Shown piece after piece: positions 1 to 13,406 of a stretch of 64,000 nt of DNA. Source of the DNA: Pomacea canaliculata (lineage: Eukaryota; Mollusca; Gastropoda; Architaenioglossa; Ampullariidae); assembly GCF_003073045.1 (NCBI RefSeq), contig NC_037597.1, positions 4,522,717 to 4,586,716 on the forward strand, written 5' to 3'. The first letter of the stretch is position 1, and each line of letters opens with the position of its first letter. The notes beneath the pieces are model-generated. The model saw only the letters and a program-made list of their open reading frames with translations. It did not search any database and was not told the DNA's origin. The position numbers and the translations under genes are program-made.

Positions 1-281
1 GAAAGAAGGGTAGTGCCATGGGTACCCGGCAGCGCTGGCTATGCTGGACCCAAAACAAAGCAGCGCGCCAATCCCGTCCGCCTTCAGCTGGCATCTTAGC
101 CAGCCTCTACCACATAATTGAGATGCGCACTTAGTCTAGGTGTTCCGCATTGCTTGTATCTGTATGTTGTTAAAGTTGGACTGTCAGGAGGAAACAAGCA
201 ATGTTTCTATTGAATCCAAACAAAGTGATAATGTCATGCACGTCGACGAACAGCTTGCGCCATGATCAATACTGAGAGTCC

Positions 282-338
282 TGACGTCACGTTCAGTGCC
301 GCAGACCCGCTTCCTACAACAAATACCTCTGCTATAAA
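282..338 (+). promoter_or_regulatory. Putative TMEM87 core promoter: CRE palindrome and TATA-like box
   Basis: A perfect CRE palindrome TGACGTCA lies at 282-289 and a TATAAA at 333-338, about 155 bases before the TMEM87 start codon at 493. Spacing fits a transcription start near 360-370 with a 5' leader of about 130 bases. The motifs are seen; promoter function is inferred. Confidence 0.4.
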
Positions 339-492
339 CCTTGCTGCCAGCTAGAAAAACTCAATCATATCAACTAATGATTTCTTTTACCGAAAATAGC
401 CAGAAAGAAATGTGTTTCAGTTTGTTTCAGGACCACTCACTGACACGAGACTGCGTAAGTGCGGTCCGTCTCTGCGTGTTGTCAAAAGCAAA

Positions 493-3400
493 ATGGCGAC
501 AGTTGTAATATTTATTTTCCTGTCTGTTGTCGGCGTTTCAGCAGTTCCAGAAGAAGGCCACTGGAGTATAGATGTTCGGCAGGTAGTCCTCCATTTATGT
601 TTCATGATTTAATTAATTATACTACGAATTTCCGATTTTTTTTAATGACTAATTTCTGCTTTGTGACAACACGCGCAGTGAGATTCACTTAATGGTCCAA
701 GTATTCAAAGGGTCACCAAGATGAAAAAGCAAAATTAAAATGTACATTCATAGAAGTGTTTTATTTTTCAACAACCTATCATTCTTAAAGTTCTCGAAGA
801 GGAAAAATGTAGACATTTTTGATCGATTTGCACCAGTATAAACGAGCGAGGAAAGACTACACAACTGATGTAAAATGGTTTTTACTGTATTCTACAACAA
901 ACTTAAAAAGCCATTTTGTGCCCAGATGTGCCGTGAATGTTGTTACTCATTTTTCTCAGTTATATTGTTAGTGCATGAGTATAGATATGTTTCTCCAGAA
1001 AATGCTGATTTTTCTCAATTTGTTTCTGACATTGCTATGTCCCATTTTAACATCATTATTATAAGCACGAATGTGTGTTTTTCTGTGTGTGCACATACAA
1101 GCATGTGCAGAGAGAGTGTAAATAAGAAAAGCATGCTTTAAATAACTTTTGTATAGATGGTAATGCAAAATTTTCATTTCAGTCCCTTAGTTGTAATGAA
1201 TTCACAAGAAGTTAACACTTTGAAGTTTCTTTTAATGTTAACATTTAAATGTTTATTTTGTATCCAGCTTGTGTGTGCGTATATATATTGAGAGATTTTA
1301 TTTTATTTTTGTGGCAGGACAGCCCCTATGTATTTCTTCAAAAGCACATGTTTGCTCACAGTCAGATTACAGTGTCAGGTATGTGCAATAAGAGATATTT
1401 ACTGATAATAGGATTATAATAATACCCAGGTTTTCCTATTCACAAAATGCAAGAGGTTTCCAGATGCGAAGAATATAGATCAGATAAAAATATATTGGGG
1501 TAGAAAACGTTCATAGTAGTTGCATTTTTTAATATTATCTTTGCCTTTAAACTTAATGTTATCTTTTTATGCATGCAAAAGTTTGTCATTGATGTTTGAC
1601 GGCAGTGACAAATCTCATCATAATATAAACAATGTCTAGCTTATTACAAGATTAGCCAGGGTACCTGACTTTGTCCAAGTTACCTTTTCCTGATAATTCT
1701 TCCAGCTGTAATTTTATTGTCCAATTACAATTAATGACTTTGTTTGAGACAAACTAATTCATGCATAGTGATGGTATGATGAAAGACTCATTATCTTATT
1801 GTCCTCTAACTTGACCGGCTCACAGTTCATGTTTAGTAGACATGACTTTTTGAATGAAAGAGGATATAATTATTGTGTTGCCAGGCACTCTGGCCACCTA
1901 ATCCCTTTTTCTCACTCTGTGAAACTGTTATTCTCACTTGCTGTTTGCATCCCTACTACCTCTTTCTCTTTCCCTTGCCTCACAGAAGATGTACATCAAT
2001 ATTTCTGTAGTCTAGCATTTTTTATTATTTGGAACCAACAGAAACGTGTAATGGATACAAAACTGTAAAAAATAAACATGCTTGTAGAATTCAATCTACC
2101 TGTAGATGAAATGAATAATCCTGCCAGATTTTGTGAAGATCATCCAGATGTACATAATATGCAACCCTCCCCCCCACCCCCCAGCTCCACAACATTTGCA
2201 CAGTAAAAAAACATCAGATAATAACATAATCTATTTATTCTAACGCTTTTGCATGCATACACTATATAGCCTAAACTCTGTGGCTGCATATGTGTAAGTA
2301 AAATGACTTAAAGAAGTTTTGGAAATACAACACTTCTTTTTGTATGGCCAAAAGGTCACAGAAAAAGCATCAAGCTGCAGAAGCCTGTATCTGTGAAACG
2401 CAGCATTAGTTATCACCTTGAGTAATGTTTATTTGTTTCTACTTTTTGTGTGACTATTTAAAGTCTACTGCCATAGTCTGCATAACTCTGTAATCTTGTA
2501 GACAGGCCTCATACCTTTTAAACTTATTTAAAAAATGCACTTTTTAGATAGAATCGTTGATTTGTACTTTTCTTACGTGTCTGTTTTGTCCATCTATCTT
2601 GTTTAGTTCATTCTAAAGGGTTTTTTTTTTTTGTGCATTCCAGGGTAACTAGCTTCATCTCATCTGGGAAATTATTAAATGCCATTGTATATAGATTCAA
2701 GATTTACCGTGTTGTGCCACATGGTGATATTACAATCTGTTTATAATTGTTGAGCTTGACAGACATCATCTTAAATCTTTGGATTTTGCTATGTTGTCAG
2801 TTTCATTACCATGTGAGAAAGAAGATTTCAACATGACTTTCTCTTGGGTGCTTCGAACTGCATCTTGTACCGTTTCTTTTCAATATGATGATAAATTAAA
2901 GGTGAGTTAAGGATTGATCGCTCATCTTTCGCAATCTTCTTCTTCCATTTTTAAGATTCATGACAATAAACATTACTATGCCCCAAAATGAGGTTAACAA
3001 TACAGAGATTTGAATTGTATATGTTAACTAGAAGGTATGTAGATATAACATGATGAGTTTGACCTCTCTCTGTGCATATTGTTTGTATTTTGTATCTTGA
3101 GAGAAGGAGTTAGGGGTAAGGCATCTTATTTACCCAGATTTTGAAAAACTGTCTTGCACGGAATTTAACCTTATCAAAAACTAGATAATACTTGGATTCA
3201 GGGGAGATAATTACATACAGAGAAGAGATTTGGTTTGCATGATCGTCTAGTTTATAAAATATCTGTCAAATACTGTATGTGCACTTTCATGACGATATAT
3301 TTCAGTGTGTACATATTAACTTTGAATTGGTTTTTTTTTTTTTTGTTAATCTTTTTCTTATTGCTAGCAGTGCTTTAATTTATCTTTTAATGGCAAGTTT

Positions 3401-6400
3401 ATAAATAAATACAAGGAGTGAATTTCAAATGTTCACTGAAAATGTGCTAGACAACAGCAGATCATGTTTAACAGAAGTGACCTTTAAAATCTGTACGATG
3501 GGATAGAAAATCTCTGTCTACTATGTCATATTTCCAAGATCTCTTGCCTAAGATTTTAACTTCCATCATTCTGTTCTTCAACAAATGATTTATATTTTTG
3601 AACATAGGAAGAACATGAAATTGGCTTCCAACCATATACTGATTCCAGAGATCTATATTTTTTATTCAAATGGAAGAAATATGCCTACCATAGTATACTG
3701 TTACATGAATGTTGCCATAATGGTACTTTCATCATCACTTATGGTATTTTAATTGGACCCCACTGACATCTCAGCAATTATATGTTGGAATATTTACTTA
3801 GTATTTCTAATTTTGCCTGCTTTGGTTTATTTGGTGCTTCTAACTTTGTGTGTATATCTATATTGTCTGTTGATACTGGTGCACAATTTTTATTCCTGCT
3901 TTAAATGTTGTTTTAGAAAATGTTTAAGCAGCTTGGTCTTATTTCTTTCACTGAGGTTCTCTTATAAGTATTGTTGATACTTAAAAACAACATAGGAACT
4001 ACAAAAACAGCAAAAATTCTAATGATTTAGAAACTAATAGAAAGAGAAATAGATTTACTGTTAATCTGGTTTGATATATATTTGCAGGATTTTTAATATA
4101 TATTTTTAATATTTATTTGCAGGAGAACATTGCCCTTTATGTGAATCGTCCATTCCTGGACTTTGATAAACCATTAGATGCTGTAAGTGTCTTAAAAAAC
4201 AGTACCCAGCAGCAGTGTCAACCACATCCATTCCAGCTACCTGTGAGTAAATTTCCATAAATGTGTGCATGTATGTGCTTACATTCTTTCGCATAATATT
4301 TTGCATTAAAAAATGTACAAATGCAAGATTTGTTTCGATGTTTATTCTTGTGTTTAGTGTATTATTTTGTTGCTGGAAACATTTTTTCCTAGTTATATTC
4401 AAATCAAGTTTTCAGTGCAGTAATCGTATGGAGAAGTTAACTATAGCTTATAAGGATTGATAAAAATATTTTTGCCATGTAATGTTGCTTTAGATGTCGG
4501 TTTGTTTTTGTTTTTGTTTTTTTCTTCATAGGACCATGGACATGATGTGCCTGTCAGACTGAATGTTTCCAGTTTCTCACAGGTAGTAGCTTTGGCATGT
4601 ATATGAAAATGACATGGGATTGTAAGTAAAAATATATAAATACAGGTGTATGCAAGCAGGCTAGTGTAGTTGTCCATAAATGAATCTGTTCAAATGTAAA
4701 TGCGTAAATGTAGAATATTCACTTAGGGTTTATACTTCACAAGCAGTGAATTTAGCAGCTGTAAAAATCTGCACATTTGCTGGAAACTGGGGTTTCATTA
4801 TCAACTGTATAGTTCTCACTGCCTCAGGCACTGAGGAGAAGAAACTAAACACAGAAGTGCACAGTAGAGCAAGCAAAATTTTCTGCATCTTTTTAATATA
4901 TTTATCTGTTTACAATGCATTACTTGCAAATCTTAACACATGTAAGTCATGAGATTCATGTATATTATTGTTACAAATCTATGATTTAACAGTAAGAGAC
5001 ATGTTGACAAACAGGATTCTGAAGCGCTGTCACAAAAGGACAATGAATATGACTTAGAAAGCCAAGAATCTGTGGGTGGTGCTTTACTAGACAAAGAAAG
5101 GGGAAAAACTACACAACGACCTGCTGGCAGTCTGTCAACTGCAAGTTCTCCACCAGCAAGCACCTCTCCACAGCCCCTTGTGAAAGACAATTCAGAACAA
5201 GTGAAGGGTGCAAAGCAAGAAAAAGCAGCAAAGACTGTGAAACGAGCAGCAGACACAAAGCCTGAGGAGAAAAAAGTGGAGGTAAACTGCTTAGACATCT
5301 CTCCATATTTGTCATGTTATAAATGACAGTCTCACAGTTGATGTCTATGGATTTCTTTACATGCATCATATGGAACATACCTTTTAAATGTAAAATTCAC
5401 TCTCACTTCAAGTGTTTCTTTTCATTTTTTCTTGTTGAAAGTCAGAAAATGGTGATGTATTTAAGGCCAAACTTTTAGCTTATGGTGGGAAAGAATAGTT
5501 CGACCCAAAGGAGGGAGGTAAGAAGAGTATACAGTGCTGGCAACCCTAGTGGTTAGTCTTCTATTCATGGTCATTCTGTGGTTATTGCTTCTATCTGGCT
5601 TGAGAAGTATCCTCACTGGATTGAATCCATTCTTTCCTTCTAGACAGTGAAAGTCTGGCCTTTAAGACATAAAAGTGTTCAAGAAATTACAGACATTTCT
5701 TCACATGAATATAACCGACAATTCATCAGTGTTAATTTTTGCAGGCACAGCTCCTGAAATCTGGTGCCAATGTAAGTTTTGTTGTTGGGTTTTTTCCCTG
5801 TATGTTACCTTTTTTTTTATTTACATTTTTAAAAAATGGAAACAATTGTTCCGTTTATGTATAAACTTCTTGGTCTGTTAGAAAAGGGGTTTATACATTA
5901 GTGGAGTTAATTTAGTGTGATAAAAGAATATTATTATACTTGTTAGCTAGTTTTCTTCAGTGTGTTTACAACAAACACACAAAAATTTATTTCCTTTGGG
6001 AGAAGATAAGAATAAGAATGAACCTCATTTTTATTTTTTTTCAGTTGGACCATCCAGTTGTAGGGAGAACATGGATTGATGGCAACTATCTTTTTGTTAT
6101 CAAGCTTACTCCAGAACCAAAAGGAGCACAATTTAATGCCCTTGGTGATTATTTAATTAAATTACTTGAGCTTTAGAATAATAACTTGAAAAAACTTTTG
6201 GCTATGGTTCCTGACATATTTTAGAGCTGAAAATAAACAGTTTAATGTATAGCACCTAGAATTACTAAAAACAGCTGCATATTGTGATTATTTGTTTGAT
6301 GTGTAAATTTGTTGCTTTTGTGTATGATATAGTGGAAGTACGGATGACGTGGGGTAATGGGAACTACATCTCGGCAGTAGATTATCCCCTCCTAGTATTC

Positions 6401-9400
6401 TATGGTGTGTTGGGGCTGCTGTACATGGTCTATGGCCTGGTCTGGCTTGTGCTTCTTGCCTGCAATTGGCGAGACCTTCTGAGAGTGCAGTTTTGGATTG
6501 GAGGAGTTATTGTGCTCGGTAAGTAACTGTTGGTGATAAAAGTTTTGTGCTTTTCTTTCCAAGGTGTTGATGTTCCAGCTTTGCTGGCTAGGGTTGTGTA
6601 CTATTTTAAAAAAATTTTTTATTTAATTTAAGCTAGTTTGATTGCTTTGGTATGCAGATGACTTGAGCTCAGTATTATTTTCAGGTTTTGCTTTATTTCA
6701 GTTTTTCCCTAAAAATATTTTTGCATGGAAATCTAATTAGCTGTGTAACCTTTATGCAAGCCATTTAGCCAGAAAATGAGTACTTTTAAAATAGTTAAAT
6801 TCTTTGCTCTGAGGGGTTTGAATTGTCTGTCCCACTGTCTCCTGTGTGTTTGCAGTATTAAAAATATAGATGTTAAAGATCATGATGGTGTCTACATGTC
6901 AGCCATGAAAGTGTAGGAACATCTAGATTGGAGAGATGTTTGATACATTTCAAGACCATGCCAGATGCTGAACTCTTATTGAAATAGAATGTTCAAGTTT
7001 GGTGGCTATTTCTGTTTCAGGTATGCTGGAAAAGGCAGTGTTTTTTGCTGAATATGAAAATATTAACAACACTGGTGTTTCAGGTATGTATATTGATTTT
7101 TTTTCTTACTTTGAAAATGGATCTATTCATATTTAAGACAAATGGAAAACAAAGCCATCAAAGCCTAGTACACTAGAGATGGCTGAAGTACATTGTATTC
7201 AAATATATACATGCTTACTGATAGACACAAGAAGCGCATGAAAATATTTCTGGAAGATACATGCGCTTGTGTTACTGATTACTTTCGTAATCAAATTACA
7301 CCAAAGAATGGCTTTCAGGTCTTGCAATTATTATTACTTAGATTTCTAGAAAACTTGGAACATTAACTGTGCATGTGATCAGCGCGCTAAAGAGACTTTT
7401 TCAGTTATCTATATATGGCAGATAGGCATCAAAATTAACTCTTTGATTATTTATTACTAGAATAGTAATACAGGTATTTCAGAACATAGAGAAGACCAAA
7501 GATTCATAAATAATACCTCTTTCCAACCGTATATGAGAAAAACTTAAGCATTGATGACTGTCACTTAGGTCCTTACAAATGCATAAAAGGTCCTTATAAG
7601 TTTCTTACTTGGCACCATCCCTGAACCCTGGGAACCCTGTTAATAGCATCTTTGTCTGCCATAGTATATGTGTATCGATTGGTCTTACCTGTAGATCTAG
7701 TTCCCCTATAATTCTTCAGTAAAGCCTACCAATGCATGACTAAGTAAAAGCAAAAAGGACAAAAAAGCATCATGATATGGTTGTTTAATAGTATTATTTC
7801 AACACTTAAATAAATGAACTTGATAGGTGTTTAAAGTCATGGGTTATGGAATGAAAACAGACTGGTTGATCTTCCTGCTATGTCACCTCTCAGTTACAAC
7901 CCCATTTTGATGGAAGCGAGTCTTAATAGGAATGTTTTACTGTATCACAATAATAGTTTTGCTAATGTCACTGCTCTTCAGCTTCATTTAATGCACCTTC
8001 TTGCAGTGCGTGGGGCAGTTATCTTTGCAGAGCTTGTGTCGTGCCTGAAGCGAACTCTGGCACGAATGCTGGTCATCATTGTCAGCTTAGGATTTGGCAT
8101 AGTCAAGTAAGTGCTATTTTCTTCAGGTGTTTTTTTTCTGTATTTTGTTTTTATTTTTGTTTTAAACTTTATAGTTATTTAGAAACCAGGGAGGCTTCAT
8201 AGTCTAGTGATAAGTGTGTCATAGGAGCAGAAAGTTGATGGCTAGACACCTAAATGCATATTTGTAAAGCATATTCAACATGCTGCCAGAGGATACAGCA
8301 GCTTCCAATAACTTTTCTAATATCACAGTTGACATGGTAACCTATTTTATTTCTTTTGGTCATTTTGTTTTTGAATTAAAATAAATTTTGTTTTTTCCAT
8401 CTAATGCTTTCTTAAGGAAAATCTATTTGTCAGAATAAATACATTTGGCTTTCTGCAGCTTTTTTTTTTTTTCTTTAAGTATTGTCTTAGTAATTGTAGT
8501 CTTCCAGTCTCACTCTCTGACAGAACAATGTATTATTGCACCTTTTTGTGGGATACCCACTACACTGATCTGTAGGTAACTTTGCCTACTTTGTGGTTTA
8601 TGGAGTGGGACATAGGTCTTCCATTAACTTAACGAGTAGGTCCCTACTTAGCAGAGTTTTACTAATGGATATGAATACAGTTCCAGCTGTTGCCTGAGAC
8701 TGGGTAAGTCTTCATACCCATCAGAAACATGTACTGTTCTATCATGTGAAGACAGCAGAAAAAGTTGGGTTTTTTCCTTTTTACACGTGCTATTCCCTAA
8801 ACATAAGGAAACATTTATATTTCCAAATCCTACTACCACTAGGCTTCATCTTTACCTGTTTACTTAAAAGTATTTTAGTTCACAGATTTTCAGTTTGATT
8901 CATTAAGACTTGAAAAGCTATGGCAGAAAGGATAAAGCAGTGTTTTAATAATGATGTGTCTTTTGTTAAACTGTGTGTAATACCAGTCAGATCTGTCTGA
9001 AGTAGTTTGCTTTCGTGCATAGACCAAGGCTTGGGCAAGCTTTCCACAAAGTTTTATTTGTTGGAGCCCTCTACTTTATTCTGGCAGCAATTGAAGGATG
9101 CATGCGTGCTACCTCTGTAAGTTGAAAAAAAAAAAAAAGGGTTGCGTGTATTCCATATTGCTTTTTATGTACCTTTGTCTATAGAAGTCAGAACTGATAA
9201 TCACAAAATGTGTCTTTTGCGGATTTTAATGCCTTGTAATGATCTTTCTGACATCTTTGTTAGCACTAGACAGAAGTGGACATGAAATTGTTTAGAGGTT
9301 AATATAGATAATAATATAGATATATAGATAATATAAGCTGACTTTTGACTTTCAATTCAGACTAGAGCAAATTAATGTTTTTTCTATTTCTGCATTAAAT

Positions 9401-12400
9401 TTATTTAAGGTATTTTGCAGGTGATTCATATTGTTGGTTTCTATTTCAGCCAGACATTCAGACCAAAAACCAGTATTTCTTGGCTGCAGTTCCTCTCGCC
9501 GTTGTAGATGCAGTAATTTGCTGGTGGATATCCTTATTGTACATAAATTTGTTTAGGACTGTAAGGAAAAACTTGGCCCTATAATTGGCTCTACAAATTG
9601 AGTGAAATTGAAGCTTGAAATATCTTCAGAAGTTACCTATCTGCCTTCTTTTATTTAAGTAAAGCATCCATCAAGAATATTTTAAACATGCTTTATAGTC
9701 TTTGTGTAAATCCTTGACTTAGCCACATCTTTACTAGCTTAGTACAGACCATGCGCACATTGCGGCTGCGTCGCAATGTGGTAAAGCTTTCTCTGTATCG
9801 TCACTTCACCAACACCCTCATCTTTGCTGTCTTGGGTATGTACCTCTTTATAATTCTCTATGTATGCAGTCTGCCACAGAAATAGCCAGCCAGAATGTAC
9901 TTCAGTTTACTCTTGACTCTTTAAAGCTGGTTGGTTTGTTTTGTAAATACTGATTTATCTTTTAAGTGTCATTTCATGGACGTCATGTCGATTCCATATG
10001 ATTGCAGTAAGGGCAGAAAAACTTGGTAAAAAGCATGTTAAAGAAAAACAGCCTAAAATGATTAACATGTATACAGGAGACCCACATTCAGGTGGTGGTT
10101 GTGTGTGTTTGGTTTTTTTTGTTTTTGTTTTTGCTGTGTTCTTCTGGTCATAGTCCAGTGGGAAGAGTTCCTCTAACGAATGGTGATTTAGCACTGTGGA
10201 AGAGCGGAACATGGGGTATGTTGAGTAAAGGGGTGATAAAAGGAAAGGGTTAAGATGGATGTGTGTAGTGGCTTGCTGCTCTGTGATGCTGCAGGTGTTG
10301 GTTACTGCTGTTAGCAAGCTCTTCCTTTTATGTTTAAAATAATACGAATTTTCACTTTTTCTCCTTTTAGCATCAGTGGGCTATATCATCTGGTTTATGA
10401 CACAGCGAACAAATGGAAACTGTATGAAGGTAATCTGTATTATCTGCAGGTATCAGCTGAATACCCATTGTTTCAGAAACATTTTTTTATGTAGAACAGT
10501 TTATAGCTTAATGCACCTGTGCTATTTCTTTCTCAAATACGAGTGAGGAAACACACAGCACATTATAGATAATATAAATAATCACGTCTTTTGATGTATT
10601 GTGATTGCTATGAGTTTTGATGAATAGCTCCTTAAAGAGGAACTCAATCAAGTCTTCTCACAAAAATAATTAGAAATTGGCCTTGCTTCTTTGCATAGTC
10701 CTTTCACTGATATTTTTTATGTTAATCTTTGTGGTAGGACTGGAAACAGATGTGGGTGGATGAAGCATTTTGGCATGTTCTTTTCGTGCTTCTGTTGTTT
10801 ATCATCATGTTGCTGTGGCGACCAACTGCTAACAATCAAAGGTGGATACCCAAGCTGCATTGTAGATTTCCTTTATTTATTTGTAGTAAAAAGAGCCTTG
10901 GATTTTTGGTCACGGATATATTAAAAATTGTCCACAGATTTCATGATGATTAATTCATTACCTTTCTACATTTAGAATATGCTCTCCGTCAGTTTATAGA
11001 TGTGTATGCTGTATTACTCATTCTGGATCCTCAGTTATCATTTAGCAATTGTCAATATTGTAGAATACTAGAGGATGGAAATTCCAGACTAGAGGAACTT
11101 AGTTTGGACTTCAAAATCAGTTTGCTAAGAGTATGAGGATCTAGATGACATGCTTAACATATTTTTTTAAATAATTTACTAACAGACCTTTTATGCCTTC
11201 TTTAGATATGCTTTCTCCCCACTGTTGGATGCAGCAGATGATGAAGATGAAGATGATTCTGTGCTTAATGATGCTTTTGGTGAGTCTGAGATAATTGCTT
11301 GTTTTGGGTTGTTTTTTTTTTAATTCGAAGACTTTAAAGTTTATTCCGTTTGGTTATTAAAGCTTAAAATGTGTGCAATTGCCATTTCATATTTTGGCCA
11401 CAGAACACTGCTTTGCTGTGCTTACTCTTTGAAGAAAGGACATTTGGGATATACAGCTGGTGGAGGAAAGGCTATAATTTTTCATATGTCTCAAGATGTT
11501 TAAATTTAACAGAACAAATTTCCTTTCATGCTTTTTTTATTCTCTTCAGAGGGCATGAAGATGCGGAGCACAAAGCAAGTAAATGGTTCTCCTAAACAAC
11601 GTGATAGCAAGAAAATGGTAAATTTCTTACATCTTTGTTTACATATCTGCAAAGAAAATGAAAATAAAAATTTATTTTAAAACAGAATCAGGAATCTGAA
11701 ATGAGATTTCCTTATCTACTATGTATTAAAATCTTCTGAAAACCTGCTGCAAACCATGTAGTCAGAAAATTAGGTATCGGCACACAAAATTAATTTTTTG
11801 TTAAATGAATATTTTTTGCATTCAATGATATTACTAGAAAATATAAGAAAAAAATACCATCTCTATCTTCGTTAATTTTGAAGATATTGCTGTTTAAAGT
11901 TCGGGATTTGCATCACAGCTATATTTATTTATATGTAGCATCATGAAATCTTAGAAGATCCCAAGGACTTTGCATGAGAAGTCTCTGATTTTCTACTCAA
12001 GTAACTGAAAAACTAAGTTGCAAAAAAAGACATACTGGAAAAAACATCCAAATTTGGAAAGAAAAGTTTTGCACTTGGTCATTTTGCATGAAGACATCAT
12101 ATTTCAAGTACTCCATTTCAAATAGTAATTTACTAAATGCACCTAAAGCATATTTTTTCAAAGTAACCACTATATACAGTTCTAATTTTTTCTACAAACT
12201 TTTAAGGTCTCTTTTGTGAAATGTCCAGCTTCCAATATTACAAAATCATCAATTTTGAAGTGGAAAATGACAAAGTTGACAGGTATTTTGCGTCATCTTT
12301 TATTGTGCTTTAGAACTGTTCAAGTTCATTAAAAAATACAGTCATAGCCATCAATCTTTGCTGATTTAATTCAATATGCATGCATCAACATCCATTGCAA

Positions 12401-13406
12401 AAAACTGAATGCAAGCAAGCTCTGATTCTGACCCAGCCATCAAAGCGCATTACATTGCGCACAGAAAATGGTTACTTCGTGGCTTTCTGATTTTTGTGTT
12501 GGGTACCATTTATCCCCACAAAATACATATTGTTCTCCACGTCACATAAAACAAAGACATGGACTCTGAACACATGGGAAAAAGTTTTCCTTATTGTGAT
12601 TTGAAATTGATATTTCTGCTCCTGATATTCCATGAAATGAATTGTATTAAAAAGGACCAATTTTTGCACAATCACCCAACTTTCGACTAGGAAGGTGTGT
12701 GTGCCGGTACCTAATGAAATGGAGCAGATAAGCGAGCCCAATAAACTTTACGACATGAGTAAACATGGCTGCTTGTAAATGGTAAAATTAATTTTCCATA
12801 TTAGGCATTGAGCACAAATATTGAATCCTCTGAAATATAAATCACTACCTTTTAACTGAATTTTTTTTTTTCCTCATTATCAGGAGGATGACCTCAAGTG
12901 GGTGGAAGAACATATTCCATCTTCAGTAGCAGACAAGTGAGTTAATATAAGTTGTCCCTTTATATTTACTGCTCTACCAACAACCCCAACCCCCCTTATT
13001 TTTTATTTTTTTAAGATATTCACATTTCCAAATTTTCTTCTCTTCATTAACTTGCAAAAGTTCTATATTGAGGAGCTACATAACTGATGAATTATAGAAA
13101 TGGTTGTTGGATTAGCCAGATTGGGATATGATTAAAAGTTTATTTTCCTTTATGTACTGTTGCATTCAAGAATATTTTTACTAGTGCTGATTTTCTGGAG
13201 CTGTGCACAATCCACTTCGGTTTGTATCTTTTCTATGCGTGTTCAGTCATTTCAGTTGTTTTCCTAATTCTTTGTTATACTTCTTGTTTATTCATTGTGT
13301 TTACTATGTCAAACAAATAATTCACATTTTCAGAGCATTGCCAAGTCTTCTGGATTCTGATGAAGAAATAATGACCACCAAGTTTGAGATGTCAAAAATG
13401 GAGTAA
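493..13406 (+). CDS. TMEM87: TMEM87-family GOLD-domain seven-transmembrane Golgi protein (20 coding exons)
   Basis: Coding exons by GT-AG sites with phases that chain: 493-582, 1318-1378, 2801-2901, 4123-4242, 4532-4582, 5015-5281, 5745-5771, 6045-6144, 6333-6518, 7021-7083, 8007-8106, 9023-9116, 9450-9538, 9738-9835, 10371-10429, 10738-10841, 11206-11279, 11550-11617, 12884-12936, 13334-13406. They sum to 1878 nt, 625 residues plus TAA. Residues 1-17 look like a signal peptide. About 272 residues form the luminal GOLD-like part with paired cysteines in exon 3. Seven membrane segments run from about 288 to 532, followed by an acidic cytosolic tail. Family hallmarks include [56 protein letters not shown] and the terminal DSDEE...SKME block. 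Vertebrate TMEM87A/B are about 555 residues; this one is longer mainly because of the low-complexity exon 6. Family members sit in the Golgi and are linked to retrograde traffic and mechanosensing. A or B cannot be decided here. The 27-nt exon 7 and the exon 4 end are the least certain parts. Confidence 0.93.
5015..5281 (+). other. Low-complexity luminal insert exon of TMEM87
   Basis: This exon (exon 6) is open for 89 codons, phase 0 at both ends, with an acceptor ending ACAG and a donor GTAAAC. It encodes Ser/Thr/Pro-rich sequence followed by a Lys/Glu/Ala-rich stretch with no cysteine and no hydrophobic run. It lies between the GOLD-like strands and the first membrane segment, where vertebrate TMEM87 has only a short linker. 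It is symmetric in phase and so could be skipped without breaking the frame. The disordered luminal linker role is inferred. Confidence 0.75.

Noticed and set aside
3605-3770. Open stretch after an acceptor-like AG ([12 protein letters not shown]...) between TMEM87 exons 3 and 4
   Set aside because: No suitable donor, no similarity to TMEM87, and exon 3 joins 4123 in phase 0 with family-like sequence.
10691-10953. Extra ORFs over TMEM87 exon 16
   Set aside because: Read-through of the exon into intron or a different frame; explained by the annotated exon.
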